Shown here piece after piece: positions 36,242-43,673 of a stretch of 64,000 bases of DNA. The notes under the pieces were generated by a model. That model was not told where the DNA came from. It was given only the letters and a program-made list of their open reading frames with translations, and searched no databases. A program made the translations under genes and the position numbers. Every line of letters starts with the position of its first letter. The first letter of the stretch is position 1. Where the stretch lies: the NCBI GenBank assembly GCA_017533915.1, contig JAFWHX010000015.1:62001-126000 (forward strand), in the 5' to 3' direction. This stretch comes from Eubacterium sp. Its GTDB lineage: Bacteria > Bacillota > Clostridia > Peptostreptococcales > Anaerovoracaceae.

Positions 36242-37758
36242 TTGTCCAGGCCCTCCTTTCTCACATGCGCCTGCAGATTCTGGAAGATGTGCATCCACGT
36301 AATGATGTAGATGTCATCTGTCCTGCAGGATTCTATCTCACGGAATATAGTCTCTGCGTCGTCCTTAGGATCGATCGAGATCTTGTCGGAATCCACGCCC
36401 TCGTAAAGCAGCCTGTTCGCAGTATCGTAACACACAGGATCCGAGAAACAGAAGTACTTCTCCACGCCAGACTTCTCGACACGCGAGAAATCGCAGTCGA
36501 ACGCATAGAATGTGTCCGTATAATACGGTACATAATCCGCTACCGGGTAAAGACCAAGGATGACCATCTTTTCGTTCTTGTCCGAAGCGATCACGTTCAG
36601 TGTGCTCTGGAGAGTCTCTGGCCCTTCCTGCTTGATCCGCATATATTTGATCGTCTTGTCTTTATATTTCAGGATTTCATACCTGCCGCCGACATTCTTG
36701 AATGACCCGAATGCCTTTGCCGCGTCCTCAGGGCTTATCCCGCCGAAGTCCTCGGCGACTGCGATCGCTGACGCATAGTTGTATAGCATGTACGGCATGT
36801 CATAAGGCATCGGGAATTCGACGCCCCGGAACGTGAACTTCTTCGCATCAAAATCTACATCGCGGATCTCATACTTCGCGTGTGCCTCGCTGTGGTACCC
36901 GCAGCCCGTGCAGACAAATCGGCCCATGCCGTCCGTATTGAACGGGCCGAAGCTTATCTTGTGGCCGCAGTACGGGCAAGGCATGGTGACATACGTCTCA
37001 TTCTTTACGAACGATTCGCTGTGCTTTTCTACGCCGTAAGTCACGATACGGTCAGCCAGCTTTCCAAGCGACTGTGAGCGCGGTTCCTCATTATTGAGGT
37101 ACATGGTCCTGACCGGCTTGTAATTCGTAACGTCAGTGACTGCCGCGATAGCGGCGCCGTCAGCCGCTACTGCTGTGAACGAAGCATTGTCCGACGTACC
37201 GCCTCCCTGCAGCTTCACCGCGGAAGAACTGTTCGCCGCAAGTGTTCCGGCAGGATTTTGATGCTCGCCGCCGCCAAAGGCCTGCTCGAGCTTTCTGTAG
37301 ATGAAGTCAGGATCGCCGTTACGCTGCACCTGGTCCTTCTCCAGATTAGTGATGAGCACGTTCTCCGCCGGCAGCTGAGCACGCGTGATCGGCATGTACC
37401 GCTCGTCAGTCTCAAAAATGAAATAGTCTGTGTTGATCTTTCCTGTGAGCGTGCTCGCTTTGATCAAGGCTGTCGCGACGCCGAAAATGAGATTGGCGCC
37501 CTCAAGATTGGACACCACCTTCTTGCCGTTCTGTTTAAATATGTGGTTGATAAGGTTGTTCGTGGTCGACTTTCCGTTCGTCCCTGTAATAAAAAGGACC
37601 TTGGAGCAGTCGATCCCCTTCTTCCAGAAGTGGTACACCATCTTCTTGTCGATCTTCATAGCCCACTGCCCAGCGAGGTTCGAGCCTCTCGACTTGTCGA
37701 TGATGCTTATCAGTAAATTGATGATCTTACCGAACCAGAGCGCAATAATAAACTTCAT
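36238..37758 (-). CDS. MurT-like Mur ligase family protein (divergent)
   Basis: The protein has 506 residues. A membrane-proximal hydrophobic N-terminus (1-20) is followed by a Mur ligase central domain with P-loop ITGTNGKSTTNNL and ETDERY, a Ser/Gly/Ala-rich insert at about 170-225, a MurT-type zinc ribbon (CPYCGHK ... CTGCGY) and a MurT C-terminal domain. Active MurT proteins have KNPAG and ND...ADGRD motifs, the latter region supplying the Asp of the GatD triad. Here the matching regions read KQEGPETL and LYPVADYVPYY. In canonical pairs MurT/GatD amidates lipid II D-glutamate. This copy probably does something else or is regulatory. Confidence 0.85.
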   Translation of the reverse strand: MKFIIALWFGKIINLLISIIDKSRGSNLAGQWAMKIDKKMVYHFWKKGIDCSKVLFITGTNGKSTTNNLINHIFKQNGKKVVSNLEGANLIFGVATALIKASTLTGKINTDYFIFETDERYMPITRAQLPAENVLITNLEKDQVQRNGDPDFIYRKLEQAFGGGEHQNPAGTLAANSSSAVKLQGGGTSDNASFTAVAADGAAIAAVTDVTNYKPVRTMYLNNEEPRSQSLGKLADRIVTYGVEKHSESFVKNETYVTMPCPYCGHKISFGPFNTDGMGRFVCTGCGYHSEAHAKYEIRDVDFDAKKFTFRGVEFPMPYDMPYMLYNYASAIAVAEDFGGISPEDAAKAFGSFKNVGGRYEILKYKDKTIKYMRIKQEGPETLQSTLNVIASDKNEKMVILGLYPVADYVPYYTDTFYAFDCDFSRVEKSGVEKYFCFSDPVCYDTANRLLYEGVDSDKISIDPKDDAETIFREIESCRTDDIYIITWMHIFQNLQAHVRKEGLDK

Positions 37759-37796
37759 TATATCTCCTGTTAATATCTGTTATTAAAAAGACATCA

Positions 37797-37817
37797 TCCG
37801 GCGCATAAAGCGCCGGA
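37797..37817 (-). terminator. Hairpin after the HIT gene
   Basis: TCCGGCGC and GCGCCGGA make an 8-bp stem with a 5-nt loop; on the minus strand a T-run (CTTTTT) follows after about six bases. It is a weak-to-moderate terminator between the HIT gene and murT-like gene. Confidence 0.55.
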
Positions 37818-37845
37818 AGACCTTGAATTATCATACGATCGGCCA

Positions 37846-38187
37846 TCAGCCTGGCGGCCATGTCATCTTGCGCTTCCCGAGAATATGGAAGTGAAGATGC
37901 TTAACTGTCTGCCCTCCGTCATCGCCTGTGTTGATCACGATCCTGTAGCCGTTCTCAAGTCCCTGCTCGGCTGCGAGCTTCGGGATAGTCAGCATGATGT
38001 GGCTGATCAGTTCGCTGTCATCTTCAGTAGCAGCGTCGATCGACTCGATATGCTTCTTGGGGACCACCAGGAAATGCACCGGCGCCTGCGGCTCCAGATC
38101 ATTGAAAGCGATGATCAGCTCATCTTCATAGATCGGATCCGTTGGGATGTCATGGTTTGCAATACTGCAGAAAATGCAATCTGCCAT
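37846..38187 (-). CDS. HIT family protein (HINT-type nucleotide hydrolase)
   Basis: The protein has 113 residues. The histidine triad is HLHFHILG near residue 98, and the N-terminus has CIFCSIANHDIP with the usual zinc-type CxxC. HINT proteins hydrolyse AMP-lysine or similar phosphoramidates; the physiological substrate is uncertain. It is a single-gene unit with a hairpin after it. Confidence 0.93.
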   Translation of the reverse strand: MADCIFCSIANHDIPTDPIYEDELIIAFNDLEPQAPVHFLVVPKKHIESIDAATEDDSELISHIMLTIPKLAAEQGLENGYRIVINTGDDGGQTVKHLHFHILGKRKMTWPPG

Positions 38188-38343
38188 TTGCCTCTCCTTT
38201 CCGCTGCGAGCCGCCTGACAGGTACAGCTTTAAGCCGTTCCTGTCAGATGCCGCACAGCAAAACTTTATTGCTATATTAGTATATCACGATTATGCGCCG
38301 CGTTTTTCTTATATTTATCTAAGGAAAAATATATTGACAAGCG

Positions 38344-39669
38344 TCAGGGCCGCAGACTTCCGATCATACCGTCAAGATACGGCTCTGACAGACAAACATC
38401 GGCAAAGTCTCCGGCAGATGCAGCCTGTGCGCCGTCTTTATCCGGAATATACACTTTTATGTAATTGTCAGTATAGCCTGTCATCATGCCGTTCTCCTCT
38501 TGTTCGAACAGCACACGGCGTACCGTACCGCAGCATTTCTCAAGGAATCTCCGCTGCACTTTTTCAGCTTCAGCGATCAGGATCCTGCTTCGCTCACTCT
38601 TGACTCTTTCGTCGACCTGGTCTTCCATCTCTGCAGCCCTCGTGCCGCGTCGTACCGAGTACTTGAAAACATGTGTCTTTACCAGCTCAGACTCACGTAC
38701 GAGCTTTATGCTGTCATCAAAATCTTCTTCAGTCTCACCCGGAAATCCGACGATGATATCTGCTGAGATACCGTAATATGGATCCTGCGCTCGAAGACGT
38801 CTCACTATATCAAGATAATCGTCGTGCGTATAATGGCGGTTCATGACCCTGAGGACGCTGTCCGAGCCGCTCTGTGCGGACAGATGAAGGTGGTGGCAGA
38901 GCTTGTCATATTTTAGAAGCCCCACCGCATAATCCGCGTCCACCACAGTCGGTTCGAGTGATGAAAGGCGGATCCTGAAATCAGATCCCGCTTCCATTTT
39001 ATCCAGTGATTCTATAAGAGGCGATATGCCGCCATAACCCAGGTCTGTACCGTAAAGTGCAGTATTTATGCCGGTCAGCACTATCTCTTTGTACCCGTAC
39101 TCCACAAGACCCCGGACCTCGCTCACTATCTCATCCCTGTCGCGGCTCCTGACTTTTCCTCTGGCGAACGGTATGATGCAGTATGAGCAAAACCTGTCGC
39201 AGCCTTCCTGTATCTTTATGAACGCACGTGTCCTGCCTTCCATTCCGGTGATCACGCCAAGTTCTTCATATCTGTTGAGCTGATCATACGATTTGACATC
39301 CTCCAGAGGTCCTTCTGTGCCTGTCCTGCTCTCCAGGACCTTCTGAACGAGATCATAGATCCGGCTCTTCTCATCTGTCCCGGTCACGATGTCCACGCCT
39401 TCTATCTTGGCTACAGCATCCTTATCCATCTGCGCATAGCAGCCGGTCACAGCGATCACTGCATCCGGATTCAGCTTATGAGCCTTCCTTATGAACTGCC
39501 GCGATTTACGGTCAGCCATATTAGTGACTGTGCACGTGTTCACCACATAAACATCAGCAGGCTCATCTTCGGATACTATCTCATACCCTTCGCGCCTGAA
39601 CTGCTCGCGGATGGTCTCCGTCTCATATTGATTGACTTTGCATCCAAGTGTATAGAAAGCAGCTCTCAT
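38344..39669 (-). CDS. mtaB: tRNA t6A37 methylthiotransferase MtaB
   Basis: The protein has 441 residues: an N-terminal UPF0004 domain (TLGCKVNQYETE, three cysteines for the second cluster), a radical SAM domain with CDRFCSYCIIPFARG, and a C-terminal TRAM-like region. GCKVNQYE separates MtaB from MiaB and RimO. It adds the methylthio group to t6A37 of ANN-decoding tRNAs. The gene starts 1 nt after the prmA stop. Confidence 0.95.
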   Translation of the reverse strand: MRAAFYTLGCKVNQYETETIREQFRREGYEIVSEDEPADVYVVNTCTVTNMADRKSRQFIRKAHKLNPDAVIAVTGCYAQMDKDAVAKIEGVDIVTGTDEKSRIYDLVQKVLESRTGTEGPLEDVKSYDQLNRYEELGVITGMEGRTRAFIKIQEGCDRFCSYCIIPFARGKVRSRDRDEIVSEVRGLVEYGYKEIVLTGINTALYGTDLGYGGISPLIESLDKMEAGSDFRIRLSSLEPTVVDADYAVGLLKYDKLCHHLHLSAQSGSDSVLRVMNRHYTHDDYLDIVRRLRAQDPYYGISADIIVGFPGETEEDFDDSIKLVRESELVKTHVFKYSVRRGTRAAEMEDQVDERVKSERSRILIAEAEKVQRRFLEKCCGTVRRVLFEQEENGMMTGYTDNYIKVYIPDKDGAQAASAGDFADVCLSEPYLDGMIGSLRP

Positions 39670-39670
39670 T

Positions 39671-40696
39671 CTATTTCTCCGCTATAACGCAGCACCACTC
39701 CCCGTCGTGCATGACCTCTTTAACTGTCAGTCCGGCGCTTTCAAATGCCGACTTCACCATTTCTTCTTTTTCATTCAGTATTCCTGAAGAGACGAGCACG
39801 CCGCCTTTCTTCAAATGATCTGAAAGTCCCTGCGAGATCATACAGAGAAGCTCTGCCATCAGATTGGCTGCAATTATATCCGCCTGATATATTCTGCCGT
39901 CGCACCTGATCCCTTCAGTAACGTCACCTGTAATGGCTCTGCACACTCCGTCTGTTCCGTTCAGCCGAAAGTTTTCTTCCGATACCCTGACCGCTTCTTC
40001 ATCGATATCAACGCCCAGTACGTCAGAGGCACCGAGCTTTGCACCCGCGATGGACAATATACCTGAGCCGCACCCCGCATCGAGCATGCTCATGCCTGGT
40101 CTGACATATTTCTCCAGCGCCTTCATGCACATCGACGTCGTTTCATGCGTCCCGGTCCCGAAAGCCATGCCAGGGTCGATCTCTATCATGATCTCATCTT
40201 CTGACGGCTTATATTCTTCCCAGGTCGGCTTCACGACTATTCTTTCAGATATATGCGCCGGCTTGAAGTATTCCTTCCACTTGTCTTTCCAGAGCGAGTC
40301 GTCCTTCACTTCAGCTGTGACCTCTATGTCTCCAGGTTCCTGACCTCCATACATACCTTCATCAAAATCTTTTTTTACCTGTTCCATCGCGGCTTTTACA
40401 GATGCTGTGAACCGCCTGTCATCATCTGAGAGGCTTTGATCGGCTGCCGGCTCAGTCATGCCGTCAGACGCTCCGGACACCTCATGGTAGATATGTATCT
40501 CTGGCTGTTTGCCTATATCGGCTGCCACTTTCTCGTCAACGTAGTCCCACTCATATGTCTCTTTATCTGCCATGATCTCCTCAGCATCATGAGGATCACG
40601 GACTTCCGCATCATCGATCCCGATCATGTCGAGCGCCGCAAGCGCCGGCTCGATCGCACGGTGTTCCAGTTTTATTGTGATCTCGATATATTTCAT
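39671..40696 (-). CDS. prmA: Ribosomal protein L11 methyltransferase
   Basis: The protein has 341 residues. The SAM site is MLDAGCGSGILSIAGAKLGA and the catalytic-loop region is IIAANLMAELL. The N-terminal substrate-binding domain is longer than in most homologues because of a charged stretch (about residues 70-110, rich in Asp, Ser and Glu). It trimethylates L11. The prmA-mtaB pairing is common in Firmicutes. Confidence 0.94.
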   Translation of the reverse strand: MKYIEITIKLEHRAIEPALAALDMIGIDDAEVRDPHDAEEIMADKETYEWDYVDEKVAADIGKQPEIHIYHEVSGASDGMTEPAADQSLSDDDRRFTASVKAAMEQVKKDFDEGMYGGQEPGDIEVTAEVKDDSLWKDKWKEYFKPAHISERIVVKPTWEEYKPSEDEIMIEIDPGMAFGTGTHETTSMCMKALEKYVRPGMSMLDAGCGSGILSIAGAKLGASDVLGVDIDEEAVRVSEENFRLNGTDGVCRAITGDVTEGIRCDGRIYQADIIAANLMAELLCMISQGLSDHLKKGGVLVSSGILNEKEEMVKSAFESAGLTVKEVMHDGEWCCVIAEK

Positions 40697-40863
40697 AATA
40701 AGATGTCCCTTCTTCCGGCTATGATCCTACTTAATCTTACAGCGCACCTCATATTTCAGTCAACTCATTCATGACCTGCCGCTTGTTCAGCGGCTGTGTC
40801 TTCCATCTATACGTAGGCTGTAAGCTCACGACCGATCAGCCGCTTGAGTCTTTCGGCGTCAAT

Positions 40864-40890
40864 AAAAAAGGAGCTGCGTCTGCTCCTTTT
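40864..40890 (-). terminator. Terminator of the carD-like gene
   Basis: AAGGAGC and GCTCCTT pair with a 7-nt loop and on the minus strand six Ts follow. It lies 16 nt after the CarD stop. Confidence 0.85.
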
Positions 40891-40905
40891 CTTCGGCTTT
40901 ATGCT

Positions 40906-41469
40906 TTAATCTTCATCCTGGTCTTCACCAGAATCATCCGCTTTATCTTCTGGTCCGTCATCAGGCATCTCTCCGAGCCGCGCGTCTATGAAATCCACTA
41001 CGCTGTCTCGCGGGATCTCAAGTACTGCAGCGATCTCGCCGAAAAGCAGGTCTTCTGCATGCTGCATATATCTTATATCGATCTGGCCGAGCTGCTTGTT
41101 CTGCTTCTCTGCCGCCGCTTTTTTACGGTGTATGGATTTGGTCAGTTTTACAAGATCAGCGCACTCATGTGAATCTATCGCCGCCTGATAGAATCTGGCA
41201 AGCTGTTGTATACTCCTTGCTTTCCGGTCCTCTACCTCGATCTCCGGCATGCTGTCTATCATAGCCAGGATCTCTTCCTTGCTCATCACCGGGCGCATAT
41301 ACACTTTATCATTATCGATCGGCACATATATCCTGTCGCTTTTATAGAGCGGATTGAGCACATAATACTTCCGTCCATGCTCGGCACTGCTCCAGTCAAG
41401 TTCAGTTATTTCTTCTACTCTGCAGACTCCTCGTGCTCCGTACATAATGAGATCGCCGATCTCAAACAT
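40906..41469 (-). CDS. CarD/CdnL-family transcription regulator
   Basis: ATG 41469 sits 6 nt after AGGAGG, giving 187 residues. The N-terminal RNA-polymerase-interacting Tudor-like domain (MFEIGDLIMYGARGVCRVEEI) and the helical DNA-binding part (about 65-160) match CarD proteins, which stabilise open promoter complexes, often at rRNA promoters. The last about 20 residues are Asp/Glu-rich. Confidence 0.92.
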   Translation of the reverse strand: MFEIGDLIMYGARGVCRVEEITELDWSSAEHGRKYYVLNPLYKSDRIYVPIDNDKVYMRPVMSKEEILAMIDSMPEIEVEDRKARSIQQLARFYQAAIDSHECADLVKLTKSIHRKKAAAEKQNKQLGQIDIRYMQHAEDLLFGEIAAVLEIPRDSVVDFIDARLGEMPDDGPEDKADDSGEDQDED

Positions 41470-41573
41470 TCTCCGCCTCCTGATGCCACATATATCCGGC
41501 CGCATCTGAAATGATGTCCTACTGTTGCCTACTATGCTTTAATTATATATGAAAATCTGTCTGATTTCAAAAG

Positions 41574-41600
41574 AAAAACATCCCGTATACGAGATGTTTT
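41574..41600 (-). terminator. Terminator of the SH3b protein gene
   Basis: AAACATC ... GATGTTT pairs around GTATAC, and on the minus strand the stem is followed by TTTTTC. It lies about 75 nt after the stop codon. Confidence 0.65.
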
Positions 41601-41673
41601 CAATAATTCATGCACTTTTGACCGATGGCAGAGCCCGGCCGGCTCGTACGTCATGGTATCTTAAGATCATCCC

Positions 41674-42252
41674 CTATTTAAGCGATGACTTATGAAGATA
41701 ATATCCCTTCCATTTGCCGGACGCGATCTTATACCATCCATCATCAAGATCAGTTACTTTTACAGTCTCACCATTGTTCAGCCTTCCCACCTGAGAATAG
41801 CTTGTCCCGCGGCCTGTCCTTACCGCAGCAAAACCATCCCATGCGTCGACTGTGAACGTTTCGGCGCCGTCATCTTCATCATCCGCGTCGTCATCTTCAT
41901 CGTCCGCGTCATCGTCCTCATCAGCACTGTCGTTGTCATCATCCGTCAGATCGTCATCCTGATCGTCATCGTCATACAGATCTTCATCATCTTCATCGAC
42001 GTCATTATCAGTCAGATCGTCATCCCAGCTGTCGTCCTGATCATCAGGATCTTCGTCACCGGTGCTGTCAGGATCTGACGTTTCTTCCTGCTGTGTCTCT
42101 TCTTGTGTAGTACCAGATGAATATGTGCCATTGACGATGACATCCTTTATCTTAAGCATGAACAGAGTTCCCGCAACAAGCCATATCAAAGCGAGGATCG
42201 TCAGGACCAGTGCTGTTTTTCCTTTATTCGGATTTTCAGGTCTACTTCTCAT
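41674..42252 (-). CDS. Membrane-anchored SH3b-domain protein with long Asp-rich spacer
   Basis: ATG 42252 follows GAGGAGAT, giving 192 residues. A single N-terminal transmembrane segment lies at about 14-36. Residues about 55-125 consist almost only of Asp, Glu and a few Ser/Ala/Gln (repeats like DDADDEDD). A C-terminal bacterial SH3 domain (about 130-190; LNNGETVKVTDLDDGWYKI) should bind peptidoglycan. It is a probable cell-wall sensor or tether. The polyacidic spacer may span the wall or bind cations. Confidence 0.85.
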   Translation of the reverse strand: MRSRPENPNKGKTALVLTILALIWLVAGTLFMLKIKDVIVNGTYSSGTTQEETQQEETSDPDSTGDEDPDDQDDSWDDDLTDNDVDEDDEDLYDDDDQDDDLTDDDNDSADEDDDADDEDDDADDEDDGAETFTVDAWDGFAAVRTGRGTSYSQVGRLNNGETVKVTDLDDGWYKIASGKWKGYYLHKSSLK

Positions 42253-42273
42253 ATATCTCCTCAATACGGCGCC

Positions 42274-43050
42274 TCAGCTCTTAAGCAGGCGCTCTGCTTT
42301 GTGCCATTCCGGCATATATTTGTCCAGGATCGCTTTGAACCGCGGTCCGTGATTGGGTTCCTGCACGTGCGCCACCTCATGCAGCGCCACGTATACAAGA
42401 CAGATCTCCGGCTTTTCGGCGAGCCTTGTGTTAAGGCATACCCGTTTGTCTTTTACTGACAGGCTGCCCCATCTTGACTTCATATATCTTGAGTGCCATT
42501 CAGAAAAGACGAATCCGGTCTTTTCTGACCAGAACGCAAGCACACTTCCCGCTTCTTTCTCAAGCAGCTCTTTGTATTTTCTTTTCACCAGCTGCTCGCG
42601 CTGTTTTGTCGTGCTTCCCGGCGGCATGATGAGCAAAGCCTCTCCCTGCTCACATACTGAAGATCCCCTACCATTTATATCGAAGACAGGCTCAGGCTCA
42701 AGTATCAGTCTGCCCCGCTTTCTTCCGGCGTCTTCAGTTACATTGAGCTCATACGGCCTTCCCCAGAAATACAGAGTCTCTCCACTAATATATTCCAGTG
42801 CCATCCTTGACTGTTTTGGCTTATTTCGAAACCTTTCCTGATGCTTTCTTATCCAGTCTGCCTTACTGGAGACGAACGCCTTTATCTCACGCTCAGTATA
42901 CAGGAACGGAGCTGTCACGAGCACTTCTCCCTCGGGCGGCTTGATATAAATATGCAGCCTTCTCGTGTTCTTACGCTCCACAACGCATTCGATACCTGCG
43001 ATCGTCACCTTCCTGCGCATGAAGATTTTGTCAGGTCTATTTATCAGCAT
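42274..43050 (-). CDS. YgjP-like (M48/DUF45) metallopeptidase
   Basis: The zinc motif is HEVAH in VALHEVAHVQEPNHGPRF, with the third ligand region downstream, as in the YgjP/UTP pyrophosphatase-associated family. The start is uncertain: ATG 43050 overlaps the upstream gene's end by 14 nt, and ATG 43020 gives MRRKVTIAGIECVV. Neither has a clear ribosome-binding site, so translational coupling is likely. The N-terminal beta domain (KRxT-like KNTRRLHIYI) fits the family. Size is about 249-259 residues. Role unknown; cytosolic. Confidence 0.85.
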   Translation of the reverse strand: MLINRPDKIFMRRKVTIAGIECVVERKNTRRLHIYIKPPEGEVLVTAPFLYTEREIKAFVSSKADWIRKHQERFRNKPKQSRMALEYISGETLYFWGRPYELNVTEDAGRKRGRLILEPEPVFDINGRGSSVCEQGEALLIMPPGSTTKQREQLVKRKYKELLEKEAGSVLAFWSEKTGFVFSEWHSRYMKSRWGSLSVKDKRVCLNTRLAEKPEICLVYVALHEVAHVQEPNHGPRFKAILDKYMPEWHKAERLLKS

Positions 43051-43534
43051 CACCGTCGTCCGGCTCATCACTGCCGCCGTCAGATGTCTCAGAACCATCA
43101 GCGTCGTCGTCCGCACCGTCAGATTCTTCAGGCTCATCGTCAGAGTCGTCACTGTCAAAGAAGTTGTCAAGATCGATCTTCTCTGCCGCCTTGACGTCTT
43201 CATCGCTGGATTTTATCTCAGCTTCGATCTCCTCCTGAGTCGGTCCCTGCAGTTCTTTCAGCTCCGCAAGTATCTTGGCAGAAACTTCGTCGAGCTTCGC
43301 TTTGTCGTATGTCTCTTTCGTCTTATCAGCGCGAAGATCCTTGTACCAGTCCATGATCGCATTCACGCGGTCTTTGTCTTCCTTAGGCATCTTCTTGAAG
43401 TCATCACGCCTCATCGGCTTGAATACTGCATTCAGGTTCACCAGGCTCAGCACGATCTGGCTCTTTGACAGCTCCGCCGTGCCACCTGCGTTGATCTTCT
43501 GAAGCGCTCCCTTGGTTTTCATATCATCAAACAT
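43037..43534 (-). CDS. Uncharacterised protein with helical body and acidic tail
   Basis: The protein has 165 residues. I do not recognise it. Residues 1-100 are mixed and mostly helical (MFDDMKTKGALQKINAGG, then KSQIVLSLVNLNAVFKPM and a Lys-rich helix). Residues about 110-165 are an Asp/Glu/Ser/Gly tail with 50% or more acidic residues. No signal peptide or membrane segment. It overlaps the start of the YgjP-type gene, implying co-expression. Confidence 0.65.
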   Translation of the reverse strand: MFDDMKTKGALQKINAGGTAELSKSQIVLSLVNLNAVFKPMRRDDFKKMPKEDKDRVNAIMDWYKDLRADKTKETYDKAKLDEVSAKILAELKELQGPTQEEIEAEIKSSDEDVKAAEKIDLDNFFDSDDSDDEPEESDGADDDADGSETSDGGSDEPDDGDADK

Positions 43535-43673
43535 AGCAATTCTCCTGTATCGTCAGCCTGCACAGTATTTATAGTCTTTTCCGTATTATACCACATGAAT
43601 GTAAGTAATATCAAAAATCCATTCCGGTTTATCTCGTTTTTATGCTGCTCTGTATGCCGTGCGATGTGCCGTA

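Noticed and set aside
35483-36298. Normal GatD glutaminase
   Set aside because: The Cys and His positions are replaced, so standard function cannot be supported despite the overall match.
43037-43203. Longer N-terminus of the YgjP-like peptidase to 43203
   Set aside because: This would read Thr/Arg-rich sequence antiparallel in style to the acidic tail of the upstream gene in a shifted frame; the shorter starts fit the family.
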